This document shows positions 38,261-49,105 of a stretch of DNA of 64,000 nucleotides, in pieces. Numbering within the stretch: position 1 is the first letter of the stretch; the number at the start of each line of letters is the position of its first letter. The position numbers and the translations under genes were made by a program. The stretch comes from Ferrovibrio sp. (GTDB lineage: Bacteria > Pseudomonadota > Alphaproteobacteria > Ferrovibrionales > Ferrovibrionaceae), in assembly GCF_025869515.1 (NCBI RefSeq), contig NZ_JAOZVR010000077.1, forward strand, positions 62,001-126,000, written 5' to 3'. Below the pieces are notes generated by a model, which did not search any database, was not told the DNA's origin, and saw only the letters and a list, made by a program, of their open reading frames with translations.

Positions 38261-39736
38261 TCAGCCTTCGCCGGCGCCTTTCCAGAAGGGCTTGATCGCG
38301 GCGAAGCTGTCCCAGGCCTCGCCGAGCTGGGCCGGCTGCAGCTGCTGGCGACCGGCAAACCAGGCGGCAATCGCTGCCGCCGCCGGATCCTCTCCGGCAG
38401 CGGGCAGCAGGTCGCGCACCAGGCGCGCGCCCACATCGGCATCGTTGAGCATGCCGAGACAATCCTGCAGATGCGCCAGAGCCGCGATGAAACGGCGCGA
38501 TGTCTTGCGGCGGGCAAAGAGCAGCCGGAAGAATTCTGCGGTGTAACGCAGCTTCTTGGCCTGGATGCGCAACTCGTGCAGGGCGGGGATATCGAGTTCG
38601 GCATGCCGCCGGCCGAGCGCCTTCACCTTCTTGTGCCGCTTGCGCAACAGCGCGGCGGCAAACCGCATGGCAGGCCCGGTCGCCGCATCGGTATCCGCAA
38701 GCACGGCCGGATCGCCACTCTCGATGGCGGCGACGAAACGCGCCAGTGCCAGGCGCAAAGCGGCCAGCCGCGGCGCGTTCAGGGCGGACTCGAGCGCCAC
38801 CTGGGCGGCAGCGCGGTGATCTTCCAGGATGGTGGCAAGATGCTGCAGCCGTTTCGGCGGATCGGCCTGGCTGCGCAGCGGATTGAGCGTTTCGGTGATA
38901 AAGACATCGAGATCGCGTTTGCGCCCGAGCGGCGCGCCTAGCCAGCGCAGGTCGTCGAGCAGCGGCTGCAGCGCATTATTGTCCAGGATTGGCGCAAACA
39001 GCCCGATGGCGGAGCGCAGGCGGCGGAGCGCCACGCGCATCTGGTGCACGCCTTCCTGATCGCGGTCGCGCAGCACCGGCAGCAGATTGGCATCGAACTG
39101 CGCCAGGCAATGCCGCAGGACGATGGCGAAGGCCGCCGCAACGCTGACGTCATCGGGCAGCGCAAAGTCGAGGATGGCGGACCGCACCGGCGGCGGCTCG
39201 ATCATGCCGAGATGGCAGGCCGCCTGCACCAGCGGCGCGGTACCGGTCCAGCGCAGCGGCAGATCGCGCACCAGCGCCGCGGCCAGCGCATCCATCGCCA
39301 TGGCGGCGTCGGGCGCGGCCTGCAGGGTGAGGGCTTCATAGGTCGCGCGCTGATCGGCAGCCCTGAGCTGTACCTTGTAGCTCTGCAGCATGACCGCATG
39401 GCCATCCTGCGTGAGGTTATGAACCTGTCCGCTCAGCGTGCCCTCGGCCAGCGTGTCGAGATCGTCGATCGCATCGAGCGACGGCACTGTATCCAGCGCC
39501 ACGCCGGCGATCGGCAGCGTGACAATGCGGCGGCCCTGCGGATCCGCGATGGCAAGGCACAGCCAGCCGGCGGCGGCAAAACTGCGGTCCGGCGTATCGA
39601 GCAGGGAGAGACTGGATTTCAGCACCCGGCTGCGTTTGCCGGCGGATTTGCGCTCGGCAAATACAGCATGCCGGCGCACCAGCGCCAGCCCGCCCGGGGC
39701 AAGGCCGAAACGCAGCAGCGCGGGCGGTTCGCTCAT
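38261..39736 (-). CDS. CYTH-CHAD domain protein
   Basis: A 491-residue protein. The N-terminal 190 residues have a divergent CYTH-like beta-barrel (the ExExK opening is degraded, and the domain is marked by SLLDTPDRSFAAAGWLCLAI in the place of the YFDTxxxxL element). Residues about 215-485 are a CHAD domain of helical repeats rich in conserved His and Arg: EGVHQMRVALRRLRSAIGLF and PALHELRIQAKKLRYTAEFF. CHAD domains bind inorganic polyphosphate. CYTH-CHAD proteins are therefore read as polyphosphate-related triphosphatases or binders; the degraded CYTH site suggests binding rather than catalysis. Monocistronic. Confidence 0.85.
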   Translation of the reverse strand: MSEPPALLRFGLAPGGLALVRRHAVFAERKSAGKRSRVLKSSLSLLDTPDRSFAAAGWLCLAIADPQGRRIVTLPIAGVALDTVPSLDAIDDLDTLAEGTLSGQVHNLTQDGHAVMLQSYKVQLRAADQRATYEALTLQAAPDAAMAMDALAAALVRDLPLRWTGTAPLVQAACHLGMIEPPPVRSAILDFALPDDVSVAAAFAIVLRHCLAQFDANLLPVLRDRDQEGVHQMRVALRRLRSAIGLFAPILDNNALQPLLDDLRWLGAPLGRKRDLDVFITETLNPLRSQADPPKRLQHLATILEDHRAAAQVALESALNAPRLAALRLALARFVAAIESGDPAVLADTDAATGPAMRFAAALLRKRHKKVKALGRRHAELDIPALHELRIQAKKLRYTAEFFRLLFARRKTSRRFIAALAHLQDCLGMLNDADVGARLVRDLLPAAGEDPAAAAIAAWFAGRQQLQPAQLGEAWDSFAAIKPFWKGAGEG

Positions 39737-40117
39737 GGCGGCGGACTCTATCGGAGCGCAAGGAAATAAGTCAAACAGGACAGGCGTTTACGATTGTTAC
39801 AGTTCTGCGAAACCGCATGAATCAAAATGGGCGCCAAAGCCGGTGGCCGCCCTAATTCTGCCGCTTTCACCCGTTTGAATGGCAACACTTGCAGGCGGCC
39901 ATAGTTGCAGCCTGTAGGGCCGCCCGGCACCCCGCCATCCCCCCGGCATCGCCGGGCGGCCCTCCCCCCTTTCACCGACATTTCCCCTTTTTCGTCAGGA
40001 TTCCCCATGACTGTCCGCGCCATGCGCGGCCTGGGGCAGAGTTTTTGCGGCACCCGACCCCGTGCTGCGCCGTTGATAAGGGCCATCTTTTACAAGCCTG
40101 AACAGCGAGTTTTCCGC
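39737..40117. other. Divergent intergenic region, no gene seen
   Basis: These 381 bases between the CHAD and GNAT-nitrilase genes hold no frame I can support as coding. A TTGACT box on the minus strand (39771-39776) could serve the CHAD gene. The centre has a C-rich stretch (39935-39990) and no recognisable riboswitch. Confidence 0.5.
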
Positions 40118-41812
40118 ATGAGCAGCATCAGAAAATCCAAACCGAAACCGGCCAGCCGTGCCCTGCAGCAGTCCGCCCCGCGCCGCCGCGCCGCCGGCGG
40201 CCAGGCCAAAAACCAGACCGGGTCTAAAAACCAGACCGGACCGAAACTGCAGCTGCGCAATGCCACACCGCAGGACATTCCCGGCATCCATGCGCTGACC
40301 GCCAAGGTCTATGCCGCGCTGGGATCGGATGGCGCCTACACGGCGGCGCAGCTGCGCGGCCATCAGCACCACTTCCCGCAGGGCCAGTTCGTCGCGGTCT
40401 ACGAGGACACCATCGTCGGCTACTGCGCCACCTTCCGCATCGCCGAGAAGCTGGCCCTGAAGCCGCATGACTGGGAAGGCATCACCGGGCGCGGCTATGC
40501 GGCGCGGCACGATGCGCAGGGCGACTGGCTGTACGGCCTGGAGGTCTGCGTCGATCCCGATTACCGCGGCCTGAGACTGGGCCAGCGGCTGTATAACGCG
40601 CGCAAGCAGCTCTGCGAGCATCTGCATCTGAAAGGCATCGTCTTCGGCGGCCGCATGCCCGGCCTGAGCCGGCGCTGGATGCAGCTGCGCTCGGCGGAAA
40701 AGTATCTTGAACTGGTGCGTGCCGGCACGCTGCGCGATCCGGTGGTGAATTTCCAGCTGCGCAATGCCTTCGAGCCGCTTGGTGTGCTGCGCGGCTATCT
40801 CGGCACCGACCATGAATCGCGCGGCTATGCCACGCATATGGTCTGGCGCAATCCGGCCTATGGCGATGCGGCCGACCTGCAGCTTGCCGCGCCGCTGCCG
40901 CGCGCCCGCACCGCGCGCGTCGCCGCCGTGCAGTATCAGCAGCGCGCGGTGAACTCATTCGAGGATTTTGCCAGGCAGGTGGAGTATTTCGTCGATGTGG
41001 TGGCCGACTATAAGGCCGACTTCGTGCTGTTCCCCGAACTGTTCACCCTGCAGCTGCTCTCGATCGAGAACCGCAATGCACCGGCCGCCGAGGCGGTGGC
41101 GGCGCTGACCCGTTACACCGACCGCATCAAGACCCTGCTGGGAGAACTGGCGGTCAGCTACAACATCAACATCGTCGGCGGTTCGCATCCGACGCGCGAT
41201 CCGGTCGACGGCCATGTCTACAACATCAGTTACATCTGCCTGCGCGACGGCGCGGTGCACGAGCAGCGCAAAATCCACCCGACGCCGAACGAGCGCTACT
41301 GGTGGAACATCACCGGCGGCAGCAGCTCGAATGTGATCGAGACCGATTTCGGCCCGATCGGCGTGATGATCTGCTACGACGCGGAATTCCCCGAACTGGC
41401 GCGCCATCTGGTCGACCAGGGCGCGCAGATCCTGTTCGTACCCTTCTGCACCGACGAGCGGCAGAGCTATCAGCGCGTGCGCTACTGCGCCCAGGCGCGC
41501 GCCATCGAGAACCAGTGCTACGTGGTGATGGCCGGCAATGTCGGCAACCTGCCGAGCGTGGAGAATATGGATATCCAGTATGCTCAGAGCTGCGTGCTGA
41601 CGCCCTGCGACTTCGCCTTCGCCCGCGACGGCATCGCCGCCGATACCACGCCGAATGTGGAGATGGTGGCAATTGCCGATGTGCAGCTCGACAGCCTGGC
41701 GGCCGCCCGCCAGCACGGCACGGTACAAAACCTGAAGGACCGCCGCTTCGATCTCTACAGCGTGACCTGGAAGGACATCACGCCGGCGCCGCTGGCCGAT
41801 GCGGCCGACTAA
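40118..41812 (+). CDS. GNAT acetyltransferase fused to a nitrilase-family amidohydrolase
   Basis: A 564-residue two-domain protein. After a basic tail (residues 1-40), residues about 45-240 are a GNAT domain with the acetyl-CoA turn VDPDYRGLRLGQRLYNARKQ. Residues about 265-550 are a carbon-nitrogen hydrolase with the complete triad Glu307 (FPELF), Lys385 (RKIHPTP) and Cys419 (ICYDAEFPE). The same fusion is known in other bacteria (B. subtilis YhcX type); the joint reaction is not established. The ATG at 40118 is used since conservation begins after it. The stop overlaps the convergent kinase gene by 4 bases. Confidence 0.9.
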   Translation: MSSIRKSKPKPASRALQQSAPRRRAAGGQAKNQTGSKNQTGPKLQLRNATPQDIPGIHALTAKVYAALGSDGAYTAAQLRGHQHHFPQGQFVAVYEDTIVGYCATFRIAEKLALKPHDWEGITGRGYAARHDAQGDWLYGLEVCVDPDYRGLRLGQRLYNARKQLCEHLHLKGIVFGGRMPGLSRRWMQLRSAEKYLELVRAGTLRDPVVNFQLRNAFEPLGVLRGYLGTDHESRGYATHMVWRNPAYGDAADLQLAAPLPRARTARVAAVQYQQRAVNSFEDFARQVEYFVDVVADYKADFVLFPELFTLQLLSIENRNAPAAEAVAALTRYTDRIKTLLGELAVSYNINIVGGSHPTRDPVDGHVYNISYICLRDGAVHEQRKIHPTPNERYWWNITGGSSSNVIETDFGPIGVMICYDAEFPELARHLVDQGAQILFVPFCTDERQSYQRVRYCAQARAIENQCYVVMAGNVGNLPSVENMDIQYAQSCVLTPCDFAFARDGIAADTTPNVEMVAIADVQLDSLAAARQHGTVQNLKDRRFDLYSVTWKDITPAPLADAAD

Positions 41813-44067
41813 GGCATGCCGAGCATCTTTTTCAGCGCCTCGGCCAGTGCGGCCTTGCGCACCGGCTTGGGCAGGATTTCGGAAATGCCGAAATAGCGGG
41901 TGTGGTGCAGCTGCTCTTCGCCGGCCGAGCCGGACATGAACAGGATCGGCATACCGGGTTTCTTGGCCAGCACGCGGTCGGCCAGCTCGATGCCGTTCAT
42001 GCCACCCGGCATCTGGATATCGGTGAGCAGCAGGTCGATCGGCAGGCCGCGGCGCAGTTCCTCGAGCGCATCGGCGGCCGTGGCCGCCGGCAGCACGGCG
42101 AAGCCCAGGCTGCCGAGCAGGGCCGTCATGGTGGCCCGCACATCGGCATTGTCGTCGACGCAGAGGACCAGGCGGCGGCCGGGTTCGTTTTCCGGCCGAC
42201 GCGCTGACAGCAGGTCGCCTTCGAGCGCCGGCAGGTAGAGGCGGAATTCGGTGCCGGCACCCGGCATGCTGTCGAGCTCGACATAACCACCCGACTGCAG
42301 GATGAAGCCGTAGACCATGCTGAGGCCCAGACCGCTGCCCTTGCCCACGTCCTTGGTGGTGTAGAAGGGCTCGAAGACGCGGGCCGCCACATCGGGCGAC
42401 ATGCCGCAGCCGGTATCGCGCACGCCGACCATCACATAGGTGCCGACCGGCGCTACCCGGGTCGGCATCACGCGCGGCTCGGTCAGATGCGTGATGGCGG
42501 TGCGGATCACCAGCGTGCCGTTGCCCTGCATGGCATCGCGCGCGTTCAGCGCGATGTTGAGAATGGCGTTTTCCAGCTGGTAGGGATCGACCTCGACCAT
42601 ATAGACATCGAGCTCCAGCGCCGGCTGGATCGAGATGCTGTCGCCGAGCGTCCGCCGCAGCATGTCGAGGATGCCCTGGACCAGCTCGTTGACGTCGATC
42701 CTGGCCGGCTTCAGCGTCTGCTGGCGGCCGAAGGCGAGCAGGCGGCGGGTCAGTTCGGCGCCGCGTTCGGCATTGCGCAGTGCCTGCTCGATCAGGCGGT
42801 GGCTTTCCTGGTCGCTCACCCGGTCGGTCAGCAGTTCCAGGTTGCCGACGATCACCGCCAGCAGGTTGTTGAAGTCATGCGCAACGCCGCCGGTGAGCTG
42901 GCCCAGCGCCTCCATCTTCTGCGCCTGGCGCAGCTGGTCGCGCAGGTCCTCGGCCTGGCGCCGCTCGCTCATGTCGCGCGTGATGTTGACAAACCCGCGT
43001 AATTCCCCGTCGGTATCGCGCAGGGCGCTGATCACGACGCTGGCCCAGAATTTCGAGCCGTCCTTGCGCACCCGCCATTCTTCGCTGACGTAGCGGCCCT
43101 TGTCGGCGGCGATCAGCAGGGCATTGGCCGGACTGTCGTTGAGGCGCGCTTCCTCAGCATAATAAACATCGCGGGTCTTGCCGATGGCTTCCTCGGGCAT
43201 GACGCCGGTGAGGTTCTGCGCCCCGGTATTCCAGGTCAGCACCATGCCCTCGGCATCCATCAGGAAGATGGCATAGTCGGTGATGGAATCGACCAGCAGG
43301 CGGAAGCGCGCCTCGCTTTCGCGCTGCTGCTGCAGGCTGAGGCGATATTTTGTCAGGTCGTGGATGACGCCGACGAACATCGGCTTGCCGTCCTCGCTGA
43401 AACTGCCGACCGCCAGCGCAAACGGGAAGACGATGCCGTCCTTGCGGCGCCCCATCACCTCGCGGCCGATGCCGATAATGCGTTTCTCGCCGGTGGTCAG
43501 GTGATGCCGCAGATAGCCGTCATGCGCCGACCGATCCGGCTCGGGCATCAGCATCGAGACATTGCGGCCCAGTACCTCTTCCGGCGCATAGCCGAACAGC
43601 GCTTCGCAGGCCGGGTTGAACAGCTTCACGATGCCCTGCGCATCGATCAGGATCATGCCGTCGATGGCGGTCTCCACCACCTTGCGGAAGCGTTCCTCGC
43701 TGCGGCGGTATTTGGTCAGGTCGTGGATGACACCGACGAACATCTGGCGCCCGTCGCGGCTGTAGGCGCCGACCGCCAGTTCGAAGGGAAACACCGTGCC
43801 GTCCTTGCGCCGGCCCGTCACCTCGCGGCCGATGCCGATGATGCGTTTCTCGCCGGTGCTGCGGTAGCGGTGGATATAGCCGTCATGCGCGGAGCGGTCG
43901 GGCTCGGGCATCAGCATCGAGACATTGCGCCCCAGCACCTCCGCCGGGGTGTAGCCGAACAGTCTTTCGCAGGCGGCGTTGAACAGGGCGATGCGGCCAT
44001 CCGCCTCGATCAGGATCAGCCCGTCAATCGCGGTATCGACGACGGCCTGTAACAGATCATCGTTCAT
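41809..44067 (-). CDS. Hybrid sensor kinase with tandem FixL-like haem PAS domains
   Basis: A 752-residue soluble hybrid kinase. PAS1 (about 5-118) and PAS2 (about 127-240) are near copies. Each carries the FixL haem signature: the proximal-His segment RSAHDGY (His61, His182), and GExRIIGIGREV with the distal-side Arg (Arg81, Arg202) used for oxygen discrimination in FixL. A third, unrelated PAS spans about 252-370. HisKA has His397 (GGVAHDFNN), followed by a complete HATPase_c (N-box NIALNARDAM; DTGCGM; GSGLGLS) and a C-terminal receiver with Asp684 (LLTDIQMPGG). No membrane segment. Divergent from the response regulator at 44221. Confidence 0.92.
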   Translation of the reverse strand: MNDDLLQAVVDTAIDGLILIEADGRIALFNAACERLFGYTPAEVLGRNVSMLMPEPDRSAHDGYIHRYRSTGEKRIIGIGREVTGRRKDGTVFPFELAVGAYSRDGRQMFVGVIHDLTKYRRSEERFRKVVETAIDGMILIDAQGIVKLFNPACEALFGYAPEEVLGRNVSMLMPEPDRSAHDGYLRHHLTTGEKRIIGIGREVMGRRKDGIVFPFALAVGSFSEDGKPMFVGVIHDLTKYRLSLQQQRESEARFRLLVDSITDYAIFLMDAEGMVLTWNTGAQNLTGVMPEEAIGKTRDVYYAEEARLNDSPANALLIAADKGRYVSEEWRVRKDGSKFWASVVISALRDTDGELRGFVNITRDMSERRQAEDLRDQLRQAQKMEALGQLTGGVAHDFNNLLAVIVGNLELLTDRVSDQESHRLIEQALRNAERGAELTRRLLAFGRQQTLKPARIDVNELVQGILDMLRRTLGDSISIQPALELDVYMVEVDPYQLENAILNIALNARDAMQGNGTLVIRTAITHLTEPRVMPTRVAPVGTYVMVGVRDTGCGMSPDVAARVFEPFYTTKDVGKGSGLGLSMVYGFILQSGGYVELDSMPGAGTEFRLYLPALEGDLLSARRPENEPGRRLVLCVDDNADVRATMTALLGSLGFAVLPAATAADALEELRRGLPIDLLLTDIQMPGGMNGIELADRVLAKKPGMPILFMSGSAGEEQLHHTRYFGISEILPKPVRKAALAEALKKMLGMP

Positions 44068-44220
44068 GTTTTGTTACCTGAACCTGCAGAAAACGCCGCC
44101 AAACTGCAATTTCAAATATATGCTGCATTCCCGGTATACGCGGATAGAATGATACCAAGCTGACGACTTTTCAATAATGAAATTTCGCGTCGCTACCAGT
44201 CCGTCGCCGAAAGTGTGCCC

Positions 44221-44610
44221 ATGGCCCATATTCTCGTCATCGACGACAATCCGGAATTCCGCGACATCCTGCGCGCCCATCTGGACGCGATCGGCCACCG
44301 GGTCACCCTGGCCGGCAATGGCGATCAGGGCCTGGCGGCGCTGGAGAGCAACGCCGATCTCGACATGGTGCTGACCGATATCCTGATGCCGCAGCGCGAC
44401 GGGGTGGAGGTGCTGCGCGAATGCAAGAAACGCTGGCCCGACCTGCCGGTGATCGCGATTTCGGGCGGCGGCTGGATCGGCGCCGGCGAACTGCTCGGCA
44501 TGGCCGAACGGCTCGGCGCCGACCGCGTGCTGCAGAAGCCGGTGCGACGCGACGACCTGATCCGCGCCGTGGACGAAGCGCTGCGCGCCAATCTGAAGCG
44601 GCGCGCCTGA
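44221..44610 (+). CDS. Single-domain response regulator (CheY-like)
   Basis: A 129-residue receiver domain with no output domain. Acidic pocket VIDDN (Asp8, Asp9), phosphoacceptor Asp53 (LTDILMPQRDG), Ser at SGGGW, and Lys in LQKPVRR are all present. It begins at the ATG 44221; a GTG six bases earlier is less likely. It is divergently placed from the haem-PAS hybrid kinase, with an AT-rich 150-base spacer, so it may receive phosphate from that kinase in a relay. Confidence 0.9.
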   Translation: MAHILVIDDNPEFRDILRAHLDAIGHRVTLAGNGDQGLAALESNADLDMVLTDILMPQRDGVEVLRECKKRWPDLPVIAISGGGWIGAGELLGMAERLGADRVLQKPVRRDDLIRAVDEALRANLKRRA

Positions 44611-44634
44611 CCCCCAAGCGCGGTGCCGGTCGTG

Positions 44635-45051
44635 TCAGGCCGGCAGCAGCAGGTAGCGCTGCGCCACCACGACCAGCAGCCAGAGCGCCGTCACGCCCAG
44701 CACGCTCAGGGTCAGCACGATGCCGACCATGCGGCCGAAGCTGAGTCCCGGGCTGCCGAGATAGCCCCAGGCATGCAGCACGCGGCCGACGAACAGCCCG
44801 GCGCCGAGCAGATGCAGCGCCCAGACCGGCTGGCGCGACATTTCGAGCATGAACAGCAGCAGCAGGGTGAGCGGCACATATTCGACGAAGTTGGCCTGCA
44901 CCCGCATGGCCCGGGCGAGATCGGCATGACCGCCATCGCCGGTATTGACCCGGTGCCGCTGGCGCAGGCGCACCACCGCCAGGGCCAGCACCAGCAGGAG
45001 CAGACCGCAGAGCGCCGCATAGAGCGGCGTGACGGCAAAGGGCGGCAACAT
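44635..45051 (-). CDS. MAPEG-family membrane protein (second copy)
   Basis: A 138-residue protein with four predicted membrane helices and the MAPEG motif AMRVQANFVEYVPLTLLLLF followed by GRVLHAWGYLGSPG. It is closest in style to the YecN/inner-membrane MAPEG group and differs from the copy at 14971. The 3' end lies 24 bases from the convergent response regulator; the mutase gene is 45 bases upstream on the same strand, so read-through from it is possible. Confidence 0.9.
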   Translation of the reverse strand: MLPPFAVTPLYAALCGLLLLVLALAVVRLRQRHRVNTGDGGHADLARAMRVQANFVEYVPLTLLLLFMLEMSRQPVWALHLLGAGLFVGRVLHAWGYLGSPGLSFGRMVGIVLTLSVLGVTALWLLVVVAQRYLLLPA

Positions 45052-45096
45052 GGCGGGGCCTGTCTTCCTGTTGTTACTTTGCAGCGCGATCCAGCA

Positions 45097-47279
<2,183 letters not shown>

Positions 47280-47283
<4 letters not shown>

Positions 47284-47531
47284 TCTCTTACGTCCACCCA
47301 TACGCGTTTCGCCGCAAACTCATGCTGCGGTGCAAAAGCCAGTATGCCGGGCTTTGGCCGACTGTCAAATTCAGCCCGGTGAAAGCGCCCCCGGGAGGGG
47401 GAAGCCGCCGCCCGGGCGGGGTCGATCCGGTGTCGAGTCAGTCCCATTCGGTGCCGAAAGCGTCCCATTCGATGCCAAGAGCGTCCCATTCGGTGCCGAG
47501 AGCGTCCCATTGCGTGTCGAATGAAGCCCAT
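47280..47531 (-). CDS. Possible leader peptide made of Arg/His heptads
   Basis: An 83-codon frame in the mutase leader. Its first 35 residues repeat a seven-residue unit ([28 protein letters not shown]) because the DNA below it is a 21-bp tandem repeat. Its TGA overlaps the mutase ATG as ATGA, and the mutase lacks its own clear ribosome site, which are the reasons to take it seriously. There is no ribosome site before its own ATG, so it may also be chance. Confidence 0.3.
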
Positions 47532-47566
47532 TGAGTGCTGAATGAGGTCCGTTTGATGCTCATTCG
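47441..47566 (-). repeat. 21-bp tandem repeat array in the mutase leader
   Basis: Six units of 21 bp on the plus strand reading: GTCCCATTCGGTGCCGAAAG-C at 47441, then 47462, 47483, 47504, 47525 and 47546, decaying progressively to the right; a 20-bp half-recognisable unit lies at 47421. The period of 21 keeps reading frame. Confidence 0.85.
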
Positions 47567-47657
47567 GGTTCGTTGAGGTTCGTTGGCGCCCGTTCGAGGT
47601 TCGTTTGGGTTCGTTTCGCTTCGTTTGGGTCCGTTTGCGCTCGTTGCGGTTCGCAGA
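47567..47657 (-). repeat. Degenerate AACGAA-type repeat array in a 5' leader, copy 2
   Basis: Read on the minus strand this is AACGAGCGCAAACGGACCCA...AACGAACC, the same degenerate family as 6245-6394, including the shared block CCAACGAA and GAAGCGAAACGAACCC. It runs directly into the 21-bp tandem array and lies downstream of a promoter identical in its core to that of copy 1. Confidence 0.8.
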
Positions 47658-47714
47658 ACGGTTAAATCATTGAAATATATGATAAAATGAAAAACAATCC
47701 ATCAGATTTGGAAC

Positions 47715-47743
47715 ATTATAGCAACAACATCCTGAATTGTCGA
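47715..47743 (-). promoter_or_regulatory. Promoter of the mutase leader (shared with the 6199 element)
   Basis: On the minus strand: TCGACA (5 of 6 matches to TTGACA), 17 bases, then TATAAT, preceded by TGC as an extended -10. The core GTTGCTATAATGTTCC is shared with 6198-6213. Predicted start near 47708, giving a leader of about 425 bases. Confidence 0.65.
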
Positions 47744-47990
47744 CGAATGTGAGACCAGGCTACCGCATCATCGGATGCGTCCGCCTCGCTGCGGTGCCGC
47801 GTTTTAGCGAATACAGCCGGATGCTGTTTCCGACATTCCCCGGCGCAAGACCACCGGCTTGATTACCCCTTGCTGGTCGCGGTCACCATGGAGACTTCGG
47901 CGTGATCTCGATTGGAGTCTTGTCGGTGCCGCCGAAAGCAGCGAAGCAATCCCGCAGCAATCGGAAACCAGCGATCATCTTTGTGCTACG

Positions 47991-48006
47991 ACATACCTAA
48001 GTATGT
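47991..48006. promoter_or_regulatory. Perfect inverted repeat before the orphan membrane gene
   Basis: ACATAC-CTAA-GTATGT, with five T following (48006-48010). The short AU-rich stem makes an operator more likely than a terminator. Confidence 0.4.
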
Positions 48007-48087
48007 TTTTGCAGACGAGCCGCATTTTGACTCGACGGATAAAATAAAGTCTGCCCTGATTTCGTGGGGACTTCGGGGGGAAGGCAG

Positions 48088-49077
48088 ATGGATATTCCAC
48101 AGCCAGTCGTGAATGCGGCCGCGGTTGCGGGCCGTTTTTCTCGCACGACACTGAAATATTCAATCATTGCAAGCCTGTCGGTTCTCGCGATCCTGCTCGT
48201 GCTGGTGACGCTGGCTGAACTCAGCAGCCGCGACTGGCTGGTCGATGAGATCAAGCTGCGCATCGAGAGACTCAATATCGACTATACCGAGCGCAAGAAA
48301 CCTCTGCAGGCGCAACAAACCGCAGAATCAAAAACCGAACTGCTGGTTCTGGATAAAGAACATCAAGTCCTGATGTCAGGCCTTGGTATCATTCAACGAC
48401 GCACGCAAATCCTGATCAATGTCGGTGCCAATCGAATTTCGCGGACTGTGCCGGGCATGTCCGACATTCTGGAAATCTATACCAACGCGCATAACGTTGC
48501 GGAAAAACGCTACCGCAGCCTGATCAACGATAATGACTGGAGAAAGCCGACGATCTGGACACTGCCCGCCGCAGTCGATCACATGGTCACTGCGACCTCG
48601 TACAGGCTAGACGACGTGCCACAGAATAACGAAACCAACTTCATCTTCTATCTGAAGCGGGAGATCACCGACTTCTGGAGCAATTTTCCAGAACGACTGT
48701 CATCCAACAGCCTGCTGCTGCTGCTGGCGCTCAGCATGGGGTTTGTTGGCAGCGGCCTTGCCGTTCTTCTGAAAACCGAGGGCAGCATTCTGCAGCATCT
48801 GATGGAGGGTACTATTTTCGGTCTGCTGTCCTTCTTTTTGATCAAGGGCGGCAAGATGATCATCGTTCTCGACACCCAGACGAGCGGAAACCCGTACAAT
48901 CATTATACGGTGGCCGCCCTGGCGTTTCTCAGCGGCATGTTCCACGACCGTGTGCGGTCCATACTGTCCGACCTCGTGAAGCTCAAACCGGCGGCATCGC
49001 CGGCACCACCGGCAGCCGTGGCCCCGGCAGCGCCGCCCGCTGTTCCGCCGGCCAATCCGAATCCCGTCCCCGGATAA
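48088..49077 (+). CDS. Orphan membrane protein with a Pro/Ala tail
   Basis: A 329-residue protein I do not recognise. One membrane helix lies near 25-44 (IIASLSVLAILLVLVTLAEL), a polar region of about 160 residues follows (predicted helical, with ELSSRDWLVDEIKLRIERLN and LGIIQRRTQILINVGANRIS), then two or three hydrophobic segments between 205 and 290 and a Pro/Ala-rich tail. A two-helix, membrane-flanked extracytoplasmic domain resembles sensors, but no output domain exists. GGGGGGAAGGCAG precedes the ATG. Its base composition is less GC-rich than the neighbours, consistent with transfer. Confidence 0.75.
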   Translation: MDIPQPVVNAAAVAGRFSRTTLKYSIIASLSVLAILLVLVTLAELSSRDWLVDEIKLRIERLNIDYTERKKPLQAQQTAESKTELLVLDKEHQVLMSGLGIIQRRTQILINVGANRISRTVPGMSDILEIYTNAHNVAEKRYRSLINDNDWRKPTIWTLPAAVDHMVTATSYRLDDVPQNNETNFIFYLKREITDFWSNFPERLSSNSLLLLLALSMGFVGSGLAVLLKTEGSILQHLMEGTIFGLLSFFLIKGGKMIIVLDTQTSGNPYNHYTVAALAFLSGMFHDRVRSILSDLVKLKPAASPAPPAAVAPAAPPAVPPANPNPVPG

Positions 49078-49105
49078 GCTGTTCCGGTCTTGTAACGCCC
49101 CGCAA

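Larger units (their letters stand above)
47658..48087. other. AT-richer intergenic region, no gene seen
   Basis: The stretch 47660-47712 is markedly AT-rich (poly-A tracts). 47745-47990 has irregular base composition without a supported frame. ACATAC-ctaa-GTATGT, a perfect inverted repeat followed by TTTT, sits at 47991-48006 about 80 bases before the next gene and may be an operator or weak terminator. Confidence 0.5.

Noticed and set aside
44068-44220. FNR/FixK box between the haem-PAS kinase and the response regulator
   Set aside because: I looked for TTGAT-N4-ATCAA and found nothing close; only a weak GGTAT/ATACC pair 14 bases apart is present.
47745-48087. Transposase remnant
   Set aside because: No frame resembles a transposase and there are no terminal inverted repeats or target duplications; only irregular composition is seen.
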